64,000 nucleotides of DNA, from positions 2,549,501-2,613,500 of the forward strand of contig CP114497.1 of the NCBI GenBank assembly GCA_027186245.1. Reading direction: 5' to 3'. Position numbers and translations under genes: made by a program. Below are positions 28,611 through 46,033 of this stretch, in pieces. How positions within the stretch are numbered: the first letter of the stretch is position 1; every line of letters starts with the position of its first letter. The notes under the pieces were generated by a model. It searched no databases and had not been told where the DNA came from. It saw nothing but the letters and a program-made list of their open reading frames with translations. This stretch comes from Coriaria nepalensis. Its lineage: Eukaryota; Streptophyta; Magnoliopsida; Cucurbitales; Coriariaceae.

Positions 28611-30186
28611 GATGGATTGATTTTCTCTGCCATGAAAAAACTGTATACCAAAAGAAGATGATCATCTTTTTTGTACAAAAGTGTGATTGTGTCTTGTGCA
28701 ATAACTCTAATGTAAGATCATCTTTCCTTTCCAGATATGTGCTGTAGATCTGTAATAATTTGAAAGGGGAGGGGAAATTCTTGACGTTATCATGAGCTTT
28801 CTATAATTATTTGATTAGTTGATTTATATACACAATAGGTGGAATCCTTTTAGACTTGTGGTTGTGGGTCATAATCGATAAAGTAAAACTAAAAGGTATT
28901 GGGCATTTGTGCTACGGCACTATTGGCCCCTGTCATAAGTGATTTCTGTGCTCATAAAGCTCAGTGCACCGTCATGAACTCATGATTGTGAAGAAGCGCT
29001 TAGTCATTTTTTGCTTCATCATCCAAATTATTATGGTATTTAATGTATATTGTAGACATGTTATGATCTAGTAATCTTTTCTTCAATTTTCATGTTTTGT
29101 GGTATGAGATATGACGTGTAATATAATTTAATGTAATGATAAAAATTTTCTACACGTAAGTCATGTTATTATTTAGCGAGCAAAAGTTCGATCTATATAG
29201 AGAATAAAATCCGTCCGACATAGTCAAAGCAATTCCACTAATTTGGATTTGTTCAAACGACTTGCTCGTGTGAGACTTGACCAAGGTCGAGCCCTCAAGA
29301 TAAGGCTAAGGCTGAGACCGAGTTAAGGAAACCAAATCTAAGCTAAGAGGGCCAAGGCTAATGAGCTAATCAAGAGGCTCACGAGCAAGTCCACATCAAG
29401 AGTCTTATGTATCAGTTACATGAGAGATTAATGTGTGATAAATAATGAAAATATTTTTTTCAAAATTTCTCTAATTTGTTGTTATATATTAATTGTTGGG
29501 TGCTTAATCTATAATGTATTCATTGATAATTATCCAATTAAAAAGCTTAAGATCCTAAATAAGATGAAAATTATGAGATTATATATAATAATTTGTGGAG
29601 CCAACCATCATGACTCCACCATGTGACTCGGCTCCAAAAACACAGAATTTTACAGACTATTCCATGAAAACCAATCGAAACAACGGTTTTTCCTTGAAAA
29701 ATAAAGAAATTTTTAGTTTGGTAAACCGGTCCCTGTTCCCGGTTTAGTTTCCTGTTTTGGCTCGAAAATGTAAGAAAGTTAACTGCGAGACTGGATAGCT
29801 AGACAAAGGCGCCGTCTTTTGACCTTTAGGGCGACTCTACATTCCTGAAGCAGCGGCGCTGAGCCTCACCACAGTCGCCGGCCTCAACTAACAGTCTCTC
29901 AGGTACCACGCTCTCTCCGTCCCATCCTACTCTCTCTGTCTCTGCCTTCCGATTATCTCTCTCTCAGCAGCTCTCTCGCCCCTTCCCCTCTTTCTAATTG
30001 TCAGCTCGTTTCGTAAATCTGAGATTTTGATCATGTTCAGATGAGATTTCGTTTCCTAAATCAAGGGAAATATTGATTTCGTTGTTGATTATATTTTTGT
30101 ATCACTGGTCCTCAGCAACTAGTCTTAGATAATGTTCAATTTCGATATTGCTGCAGAGTAAATAATTCTGACGTTGATGATTGGCT
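28611..30186. other. Spacer between the USP gene and the APO4-like gene
   Basis: Holds the USP 3' UTR, a USP exon remnant at about 28905-29010, AT-rich sequence, and from about 29800 the APO4-like leader. A 5'-UTR intron is likely: CTCTCAG followed by GTACCACG near 29902, and TTGCTGCAG near 30158. Confidence 0.5.
28905..29010 (+). pseudogene. Remnant of a USP last exon
   Basis: About 28921-29003 resembles exon 4 of the neighbouring USP gene: a GTCATAAGTGATTTCTGTG stretch matches the part encoding SVSDYC, then TCAGTGCACCGTCATGA matches CTV, then ATTGTGAAGAAG matches IVKK. The frame is broken. Its codons suggest an ancestral copy ending in AQCTV-IVKK, slightly different from the neighbour. Earlier exons are missing. 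Confidence 0.65.
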
Positions 30187-31846
30187 ATGTTGCTTAGAAG
30201 ATTCCGGAGCATATTAATTCTTCCAGAAATCATCATACAAAACCGTTCCTCTTTCTTAATCGATCACAGCAAGCACTCATTTTACTCGAACTCAACAGGA
30301 TCCAGATATGTCAATCTACCGAGAAAGTTGAAGAAATCCGAGAGGAAGCCACTTGTAACAAGCATAAATGAACTCAAGCGTGAGGCGAGATTGAGAAAGA
30401 AAGAGAGGCAGGAAGTGCACGAAATATCCCTACACCCTCCGGAAAATGGCTTGTTGGTCAAGAAACTGGTTCCCCTTGCTCATCAAGTTTATTCTGCCAG
30501 AACTGAATTGTTGTCACGTGTTTCGAGTATAGTTAAGAGAAGCGTAATATACACTTGCAGGTAATAAAAAATTTCACATCTTCAATATAAATTATTTTCA
30601 TTGAAGCTATTCCACTAAAGAATCCTCTAATACTTAATTCTATTTGCACAGCGTGTGTGAAGAGGTTCATGTCGGTCATCCTCCGCATAAGATTAGAACC
30701 TGCAATGTAGCAGGTAGCTCGGCAAGCAAAGAGCACAGTTGGAAACAGGGAGGAATGGAGCATCTATTGCCTACTCTGGAGTCATTTCATTTATACGACC
30801 GCATAGGAAGAGCCGTCACTCATAATGAGATGCTTGAAGTGGATAGAATTCCAGCAATTGTAGAACTATGTATTCAAGCTGGTGTTGAATTACCTGATTA
30901 CCCTACAAGGCGAAGGGCCTTCCCCGTATACAATCTTAGTGGTAGACTTGTAGATTTTGAAAAGAGGTTTCCTAAGGACATCTCCCTTGGAGAAGACATC
31001 AATACACACGGGTTTTGGGATAGGAGACATGATATGAACAAGGATGAGAAGGCAATGGACTTGCACTCTCATCACTTACAAGGTCAGTTTTTCTTTTAAG
31101 GTTTTATGTTCCAAAACATGAACACTGTTTTGGAGTGGAATTTGTTCTTGTTGGGACTTTACTAAGATGGTGGTATCGCATATTAAGAGCCAGTTTGTCT
31201 TATAGTTCGGAAAAACCCTGTTATATTTTAAATTAATAAATCTCTAAACTTCTAAATAAAATACGAAAATCAATTTGAATCTCATCTTATTCTAAAATCC
31301 CAGTTTTAAAACCATTAAGGCAAACTGGCCCTGAATCAATAATTGGTGATTATTGTGAATTTTGCATTTTCCACAACCTTATTGGTTTTAATAATCTTGC
31401 TTGAAAATGTTGTGACAAAAAAAGGCGAATGTGCAGCTACTGCTATACGAGGAATGGAATCATGGGAAAAAATGCGATCAGGCGCGATGAAACTTATGGA
31501 GGTATACCCAGTTCAAACTTGTGGATACTGTTCAGAGGTTCAAGTAGGACCGAAAGGTCATAAGGTCAGAAACTGTCAAGCTTATAAGCACCAGATGAGG
31601 GATGGACAGCATGCATGGCAGGAAGCAACTGTTGATGATTTACTCCCTCCGGTTTATGTATGGCACATTAGAGAACCGCATGAAAATAAGCCTCTGGTCC
31701 ATAGTTTGAAGAGATACTATGGAATGCTGCCCGCTTTGGTGGAGTTATTTGCACAGGCTGGAGCTCAGGTTTGTGAGAATTATACCGGTCTTATGAGAGA
31801 TGATATTTCTGTGCCTGAATTAGATGAAGAAAAGTTAGTTGTTTGA
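30187..31846 (+). CDS. APO-family RNA-binding protein, APO4-like (organellar)
   Basis: APO proteins (DUF794) are land-plant RNA-binding proteins with two zinc-finger-like APO repeats that support group II intron splicing in plastids or mitochondria. Exons: 30187-30560, 30652-31082 and 31437-31846, about 404 aa. Repeat 1 carries CSVCEEVHVGHPPHKIRTC (split by intron 1) and repeat 2 carries CGYCSEVQVGPKGHKVRNC, so the cysteine and histidine ligands are intact in both. The N-terminus (MLLRRFRSILIL, Arg- and hydroxyl-rich, few acids) suits a mitochondrial presequence, which fits APO4 rather than the plastid APO1. The acceptor of exon 3 is uncertain: AG at 31424 would add four residues in the same frame. 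Confidence 0.87.
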
Positions 31847-32206
31847 ACTTTAGGTTTAAGCATCTTAGCTTATGTATAGGAAAAATCAAAACAGCAAATT
31901 TTATCAAAGAATTAAGTTTTGGGATGACAAGGATGCATAATTTCTGGGTTCTTTTTTTCTCCCCCAATAATTCAAGACTGTACAAGATTCCTTATACTAG
32001 AAAAGAACAAGTTAGGAGAGTTAGGTAAGAAGTATTTTAGCCCATCATGCCCTAGAGTAGAGTTCGATTATTGACCTTTATCGGTATTATTACGAAGGGA
32101 TTAAAGGATGGATCAAAGAGGATATAGACCCTTACTGGTATTACATTTATTAGACCAGAAGTTTATTTTTACATTAGTGAAAATCACTTAGCTGCGTACA
32201 AACGAT
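31847..32206. other. Spacer between the APO4-like gene and GH1 pseudogene A
   Basis: Holds the APO4-like 3' UTR. From about 32140 it resembles the 3' flank of the intact GH1 gene, showing that the GH1 duplication unit extended past the stop codon. Confidence 0.55.
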
Positions 32207-35417
<3,211 letters not shown>

Positions 35418-36010
35418 TTCTTTTGGAAAGGAGAGAGTGAGCTTCATAAATGATAAGAGTCAAAATGGTTGGCTGTCTGCTCTGCTCTGCTGTGCTTCAT
35501 CATCATTCACAAACGTCCAAACCATTCTTCTTTTTCTTTTCTATGAATCTCCAATTTATCTTGCCCCACCACATAACGGCAATCTGAAAAGATCATGCTT
35601 CCTTCTCGACCCATGGAAAGGACTTACATACTCATAGCGTACGGTTCGACCTTCGGCAGCAAGATTGTATAAGAACAAGTATCCATTTTGTGCCTTGTTA
35701 AGCAATACTAATTACATAGTCTAAAACATAAATTTTCATGAGGGTTGATAGTGTTGTGCATATATATCATATTATTAGTGCCAAAAGGTTCTTCTGTGCA
35801 TATATATCTTATTGTGCATATATATTAAAGACAAAACTGTAAGCTCTGTTTTAAGACAAAACTGTAGTACACACATCTAATAAAATTAACACATTCAAAA
35901 TCAAGAATTCGATCAAGTACGAAACATGGTCCATTACATTTAGTTACGCCAGAAGTTCATTATTACATATACATTGGTGAAAGTCACTTCAGGCTTTGCC
36001 GAACATCGTT
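35418..36010. other. Promoter region of GH1 copy A and 3' flank of copy B
   Basis: About 100 bp upstream of copy A closely match the upstream region of copy B (both have ATAAATGATAAGAGTCAAAA and ATCATCATTCACAAACGTCC), so the duplication included the promoter. No other gene is seen. Confidence 0.6.
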
Positions 36011-39214
<3,204 letters not shown>

Positions 39215-39879
39215 TTCTTTTGTAATGGGTTTTTCTTTTTCCTTCTTTCTCGGAAAGGAGAGTGTAGCTTCAATAAATGATAAGAGTCAAAATGGTTGGC
39301 TCTCTTCTCTGCTCTTCTTTACTTTATCATCATTCACAAACGTCCAAAACTTTCTTTTTTCAAATACATGGCCCCACCACTCGAAGGATATTTTTATCAC
39401 ACATGCATGTGTTCGATTCCTTGTCAGCTCAGGACAAACAACAAAAGAAGGGAAATAATAACTTGGAATTTTGGACATTTATAAATGAATACGTTGCAAA
39501 TGATGTGCTACTGTTACTGGAGCAACCATTCTGGCTTTAACTGAATGTTTAGTAAAATCTTTTGTTTAGAGATACCCCAGTTGCACTTTAGACTCTTTAA
39601 GTGTGCTGGTTTGGTATATCTGGTTTATGTATGACTTTATCTCCGACTAGACTGAAAGAATGCCAATGGATTGTTGTCTTAAGGCATTGTTTGTTGAGGT
39701 AAGGTAGTTCCGATGAAAAAATGTCGTGTCGAGATATCTGAACAGCAGCTTTTCTGGCTTTCTCGGCCACATTTCGCGGCATTATAATACTGTTTTGGGC
39801 ATCCATGTGTCAACACCCTATCGGGCCAATTTTACTCCATGTTGACACAACTGCTACTGAAAAATATATGCGGACAATA
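39215..39879. other. Upstream region of GH1 copy B
   Basis: The first ~150 bp are the copy B promoter/leader, shared with copy A. The remainder up to the GH1 exon remnant has no recognisable gene. A 69-codon minus-strand frame at 39597-39806 has no family I recognise. Confidence 0.45.
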
Positions 39880-39924
39880 TTTCACAACATTTGCTGATGT
39901 GTGCTTCAGAGAGTTTGGAGAGAA

Positions 39925-40577
39925 TGTTGGAAAATGAAAGACAAGATTCAAGACTTGCTCTCTACTTCCTCAAGAACAGATTTTAGACCAAAATCCAGAA
40001 AAAACAGCAATAAACTTCAGCTTATGAAAAACACATTCAATCTGTTTTTTTCATTAAAAATTAGAGTCTAAATACTTACATAAAGATAAAACAAGGTACA
40101 TGAATAGTTAACCATTAAATGGCCACATTCTCAGCAGAAGCAACACTTACAATCACCTTACCTATATTACTTTCAATCAAAAACAGAAAAGGTACAAGAA
40201 AACCAGAAAAACTGGAAAATGCACTCAACTACACTAGCCATGGCCAAAAAAGGTGAAATTCGATTCCAAAGCTTTCCAAACTTCACCAGCAGCTTCAACA
40301 CACTTCAATCAACATATCAAACTTGCTTGAATACAAAAAATAGCCGTTGGAGCTGCCCAACTTCAGTTCACCTCCCACTGCAGTAACCAAAAGCAGAGAA
40401 ACCAGATTTGGATCTAACTTGAGTTCCTTTGATCCGATCTGAGTGAAACTTGTTCCTACATGTTTCAATTGATGTAGGGAAGCTACCGGAACAAGAGTCA
40501 ACGCCAAAAAAAAAATGATCACAAAAAAGTCAACTTTTTCACCTCATTTGATGAGTGAAGTATCACACCTTCAAACA
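39925..40577 (-). repeat. 3' LTR of copia element 1
   Basis: 653 bp, nearly identical to 44584-45235. Compared with that copy it has an extra A near 40510 and about five substitutions. On the minus strand it begins TGTTTGAAGG and ends TTTTCCAACA. It contains the stop codon of the pol frame. Confidence 0.97.
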
Positions 40578-43500
40578 CTTCCCCTTGATACAATTACTCA
40601 TCACACCAATCTTAAACTTGAATTCTTCAAACTTTGCAGTAGCTAGGGGCTTAGTAAACCCATCTGAAATTTGCTCTTCTGATTTACAATGAACTAATCT
40701 CACTTCCCCATTCTTCACCCTTTCTCTTATGGCATGAAATTTCACTAGGATATGTTTTGTCCTTCCAAAATAAACTGGATTTTCAGAGATTGCAATAGCA
40801 GATTTGCTATCACAATGTATGACAGTAGATGAGCTGAGATTGAAATTCAATTCTAGTAAAACCTTTCGAATCCATATGGCTTGATTGGTGGCATGAGCAG
40901 CAGCCACATATTCAGCCTCAGCTGTTGATTGAGCCACAACACTTTGCTTCTTGGAACTCCAGCAAAACATCCCCGAGCCAAGTGAGAAGCAAAAACCACT
41001 TGTGCTCTTAGCATCATCAAGAGAGCCTGCCCAATCACTGTCCACATGTCCTTCTAGTTTCAATTCTCCCCCTTCATACAGAATTCCATGAGAAAGAGAT
41101 CCATTAAGGTACCTGAGGATCCTTTTAGCAGCCCCCATATGCAATTGAGAAGGATTATTCATGAACCGAGACAGAACACATACAGAATACATGATGTCCG
41201 GTCTTGTTGATGTGAGGTACATCAAGCCTCCAATTAGACTTCTGAATAAGGTTTCATCCATCCTTGATGAACCATCATTCCTTCTGAATTTCTCATTTGC
41301 AGCCATTGGAGTGGATAATGATTTGCTAGATTCCATGTTGAACTTCTTCATCAGATTCTTAGCATACTTTTCTTGAGACACAAACACCCCCTTCTCAGAT
41401 TGGAACACTTCCATTCCCAAAAAGAAACTCATCAATCCCAAGTCTGTCATCTCAAATTCAGCTTCCATTTCTTTTTTGAATTCCATTATCAAACTGATCT
41501 CATTTCCAGTTATGAGCAAATCATCTACATATAGAGAGATTATGAGTAAAGATGAACCTGATTGTTTGATGTAGAGAGTAGGATCACTTCACTTCTACTA
41601 AAACCAGCATTAGACAAATAAGCATCTATCCTGCTATACCAAGCTCTAGGAGCTTGTTTTAGCCCATATAAAGCCTTTTTCAGCTTGTATACCTTCCCTT
41701 CTTCTCCTCTCTCTTCAAACCCTTCAGGCTGCTCGACATAGACTTCTTCTTCTAATATTCCATTCAAGAAAGCTGACTTCACATCAAGATGATGAATTGA
41801 CCAAGATTTCCTTGCAGCCAATGCAATGATCAACCTGATTGTATCAAGTCTGGCCACTGGTGCAAATGTCTCAGCATAATCCACTCCATATTGTTGAGAG
41901 AAACCCTTCACTACTAATCGAGCTTTAAATCTATTTACTGTGCTGTCAGCATTGAGCTTCAGTTTGAATATCCACTTTAGCTTGATTATTTTTTTCTTCT
42001 CAGGCTTCTCAACCAGACTCCAAGTCTGATTTTTAGTGATCATCCTTAATTCTTCTTTCATAGCCTTTATCCATCCTTCATCTCTTCTAGCTTCTTCATA
42101 GCAACATGGCTCAACTTGAGCTGAATTACACCTTTGGTAAACATCATCAAGAATTCTGTATCTTGGATTTATTAGCTCAGCATCATCATCATCAGGATCA
42201 TCAGTAGGAGTTTGATCTTGACTTTCTTCAAGAAGGTTATACAGCCCCTCACTTGAATCTTCACCTTCCCATTTGAAGATTGCTTCTTCATCAAACTTCA
42301 CATCTCTGCTGACTGAGATTTTTTCAACTTCAGGATAGAAAATTCTATAACCTTTTGATTCTGTGCTATACCCGATCAGTATTCCCTTTTCACTTTTCAT
42401 AGAGAGTTTGTCTCTCTTACCATCTGGAATGTGAGAAAAACACACAGCTCCAAATATTCTAAGGTGAGACACTGAAGGTTTCACACTGAGCCAAGCCTCA
42501 TGAGGAGTTTTGCCTTCCACTGACTTGGTAGGAAGCTTGTTGAGCAAGTACACAGCAGTGTGGCTGCTTCTGCCCAAAACTTCCTTGGCATCCTCTTCTC
42601 AACCATCATGCTTCTTACCATCTCCATAATGGTTCTGTTTTTCCTTTCTGAGACCCCATTTTGCTGTGGAGAATAGGGCACTGTCAGCTGGTGGATGATC
42701 CTTTCATTCTCACAGAATTGCTTAAAAACATTTGAGGTGTACTCTCCACCATTATCAGACCTCAAAGTCTTCAGCTTCATCCCGCTTTGTGTCTCCACAT
42801 GCTTCTTGAATTTTACAAAGGTGCTGAACACTTCTGATTTTTCCTTCAGGAAGTAAATCCAGCAAAATCTGGTTATGTCATCTATGAAGATGAGAAAATA
42901 TTTGCTTCCATTCAATGAGACTTCTCTCATTGGTCCACATACATCCAAGTGAACCAGCTCTAGCTTCCCCAAAGCTCTGTGTGATTGATTTTTAGGAAAT
43001 GACTTCCTACTCAACTTGCCAAATTGACAGCTTTCACACACTCTATCTTGTGGTTGGACTGAGGGCAAGTCATCAACCATTCCTTTAGAGTTCAGGTTCT
43101 GAATGGCCTTGAGATCAAAGTGTCCAAACCTCTTATGCCATGACCAAGATTCATCTTCCTTACACCTGAGAGCTTGATGATCCCATTGCACAGAAAAGCT
43201 ATTATGACTAACTTGGACTTTAGCCACTTGTTTTCTGTTTGGATCTAAAATGGTGCAATGATTGTCTTGAAACAGCAAGACATACCCACTTATCATCAAC
43301 TGACCAACACTCAACATATTATGTTTCAGATCTGGAACCAACAGAACATTGGTGATAAACTTGGTACCTTTCTTAGTCTTTACCAATACTGTACCTCTCC
43401 CTTTAGCTCCGACTTTCTCCCCATTTCCAACTGTGATTCCAGTCGTGAAACTTGTGTCCAGGTCTCTGAATATGCTCTCATCATGAGCCATATGATTGGT

Positions 43501-44484
43501 GCATCCACTGTCTATGAGCCACCCTTCTCTGGATTCACCATGGTCAGAATCTGCAGCCATGAAGAGAGTTTCTTCATTCTGAACTTCAGGTGCTGGTGCT
43601 TGTTGAGATTTTTGTGCCCCTCTCTCTCTGTTCTTCTTGAAGCAATTTTTCTCAATATGACCAAACATCTTGCAGTAATAGCATTGAGGTTTGTCCTTCC
43701 ATCGACAGAATTTTTCAGAATGCCCTTTCCTCTTGCATATCGAGCATGGAGGAAAACTTTTCTTCCTTTCTGAGCTGCCTGAACCAGAAGGGGAACAAGC
43801 CTGAGACTTCTTCCAAGGCTTGTGCTTATGCTCAGCATGGAAAGCACCTTCAACTTCTTCATCTTTCTTCTTTGCATGCCTAGACTCATTTGCTTCTAAG
43901 GAGCCTGTGAGTTCTGACATGGTTAGAGAGCTGAGGTCTTTGCTTTCCTCTATGGCATCAATCTTGGAGTCGAATTTGGACAGAACACTGACCAACATCT
44001 TATCAACCAACATCTTTTCTGTAACATTCTCTCCAAATGTCTTCATCTGGTTTGAGACTTCCATCATTCTCCCTGCATAGTCTTTGATGGATTCAGTCTC
44101 CTTCATTCTCAACCTCTCAAAGTCTCTTTTGAGGTTCAAGAGCCTGATGTTCCTTACTCTTTCAGATCCTTGAAACTCCTTCTTCAAGACTTCCCATGCA
44201 TCTTTAGCTACAGACAAGCTAATGATCCGAGAGAATAGCTTGTCATCAATTCCAGATTGAATAATAGCCAAAGCTCTGAAGTTGTTCTGTTTTTCTATCT
44301 TTTGTTGTCTGATTTGTTCAAGTGTGAAGTCCACCTCTTCAGATGGTGGTGCATAGCCATCTTCCACTATTTCCCAGAGTCCATGAGCACGGAGATAGGT
44401 AGTCATCTTGACTGACCAAAACGGATAGCCTTCACCACTGAAAACTGGCGGTGAAAGTATGTTAACACCTTGATTGGGGGCCAT
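40563..44484 (-). pseudogene. gag-pol polyprotein of copia element 1 (two 1-nt frameshifts)
   Basis: One long frame from the ATG at 44484 to a stop at 40563. The span is 3922 nt; adding two missing bases gives 3924, i.e. 1307 codons plus stop. Domains in order: UBN2-type gag (starts MAPNQGVNILSPPVF), two CCHC knuckles (CSICKRKGHSEKFC, then CYYCKMFGHIEKNC), protease with WLIDSGCTNHMA, pre-integrase zinc region (HKRFGHF, CESCQFGK), integrase core with DVCGPM, DNGGEY and QQNGVSERKN, RT with ARLDTIR and YVDD (near 41530), and RNase H with HCDSKSAI. One base is missing near 42560 after the integrase core and another near 41587, a short way before YVDD. Otherwise the frame is open, so it was functional until recently. 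Confidence 0.93.
40578..40586 (-). other. Polypurine tract of copia element 1
   Basis: AAGGGGAAG on the minus strand, directly before the 3' LTR. It starts plus-strand DNA synthesis. It is also coding: the pol frame runs through it (KGK) and stops inside the LTR. Confidence 0.85.
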
Positions 44485-44571
44485 GGTGTTTTTCTGGTTT
44501 TTTCCGAATGCTTATGGTTTAGGAACTAACAAGTGAGAAGGTTAAGGCTAGATGAATTGATCTTTAACAAT

Positions 44572-44583
44572 GCTCTGATACCA
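44572..44583 (-). other. Primer-binding site of copia element 1
   Basis: TGGTATCAGAGC on the minus strand, directly next to the 5' LTR. It is complementary to the 3' end of plant initiator tRNA-Met, the usual primer for copia elements. Confidence 0.95.
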
Positions 44584-45235
44584 TGTTGGAAAATGAAAGA
44601 CAAGATTCAAGACTTGCTCTCTACTTCCTCAAGAACAGATTTTAGACCAAAACCCAGAAAAAACAGCAATGAACTTCAGCTTATGAAAAACACATTCAAT
44701 CTATTTTTTTCATTAAAAATTAGAGTCTAAATACTTACATAAAGATAAAACAAGGTACATGAATAGTTAACCATTAAATGGCCACATTCTCAGCAGAAGC
44801 AGCACTTACAATCACCTTACCTATATTACTTTCAATCAAAAACAGAAAAGGTACAAGAAAACCAGAAAAACTGGAAAATGCACTCAACTACACTAGCCAT
44901 GGCCAAAAAAGGTGAAATTCGATTCCAAAGCTTTCCAAACTTCACCAGCAGCTTCAACACACTTCAATCAACATATCAAACTTGCTTGAATACAAAAAAT
45001 AGACGTTGGAGCTGCCCAACTTCAGTTCACCTCCCACTGCAGTAACCAAAAGCAGAGAAACCAGATTTGGATCTAACTTGAGTTCCTTTGATCCGATCTG
45101 AGTGAAACTTGTTCCTACATGTTTCAATTGATGTAGGGAAGCTACCGGAACAAGAGTCAACGCCAAAAAAAAATGATCACAAAAAAGTCAACTTTTTCAC
45201 CTCATTTGATGAGTGAAGTATCACACCTTCAAACA
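44584..45235 (-). repeat. 5' LTR of copia element 1
   Basis: 652 bp, over 99% identical to the LTR at 39925-40577. It should carry the promoter of the element, reading towards lower coordinates. Confidence 0.97.
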
Positions 45236-45255
45236 GAGAAAAGTATAGTACTGGT

Positions 45256-45912
45256 TGTTGCAAATGCTTGTTTTGAATTTTGAGCAAAAGCAACAAGTAG
45301 TTGACTTTTTGATTTGCTTTGTTTTTGGCATTGACTTCACAAACGTTAGATGAAGGTGATCAAATATGACTCGTGCGCTTTGAAATCACTCAATTTGAAC
45401 TTGTGTAGCTAAAGTTATGGCTCAAGTTGCAGAAGCTGTTTTTGATCGAGTTCAGTCGCTCCAAGTACAAGCAAATGAGATAATTTAAATTCTATTTAGT
45501 GTTTTGAAGATCTAGCAATTGAATAAAGTCTAAGTGATCGTTGACATCACATTTCATGAAGAAATTGAAGACTTTTGGATAATGAAGATCTGTTGGTTAT
45601 TAACCACAGTAAGTGAAGAAAACAGACTATTTTTCTACTTTCTACCATGACTTTTGTATCTTTTATTTTCAAGCTTTAGTTTGCATTTATTAGCAGCATG
45701 GCTGTGCTTGTAATCATGTCTAGGAGTATGGTGATGGAAGTCATCTTTATTGTAATCTTATTTTATTTAAGATATGAATTTGTAATCTAAAACCATATAT
45801 ATGACATAGACTATTTTTAGAGCAAAATAGAGAAAAATCATAGTTCTATTTTTGGAGTAAAAAACTCTCGTTCATCATCTTTACTCCTCTCATCAATGCT
45901 TGATCACCAACA
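45256..45912 (+). repeat. 5' LTR of copia element 2
   Basis: 657 bp, starts TGTTGCAAAT and ends TCACCAACA. Matches 49409-50070 with about 10% differences and small indels. Confidence 0.93.
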
Positions 45913-46033
45913 CGGTATTGAAGCTCATTAAATCTGAAAGACCTGTACACAAATCTATTTTTCTTATGTTCCTTCTAGCGCTTAAAGCATTAAAAAATGA
46001 CTTAGATTCCCAACTACTCAACTACAATCCGAG

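Larger units (their letters stand above)
39925..45235 (-). mobile_element. Young Ty1-copia LTR retrotransposon (element 1)
   Basis: A complete 5.3-kb element on the minus strand: 5' LTR 44584-45235, primer-binding site, a single gag-pol frame, polypurine tract and 3' LTR 39925-40577. LTRs start TGTTGG and end AAACA. The flanking duplication GAGAA is present on both sides (39920-39924 and 45236-45240). The two LTRs differ by about five substitutions and one A-run length change over 652 bp, under 1%, so insertion is recent. The order protease-integrase-RT-RNase H is the copia order. Confidence 0.97.

Noticed and set aside
39597..39806. 69-codon minus-strand frame upstream of the copia island
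   Set aside because: Looks protein-like but I recognise no family and see no splice partners; kept only as unknown spacer.
43258..43773. 171-codon plus-strand open frame
   Set aside because: Antisense to the gag region of copia element 1, which has clear zinc knuckles on the other strand.
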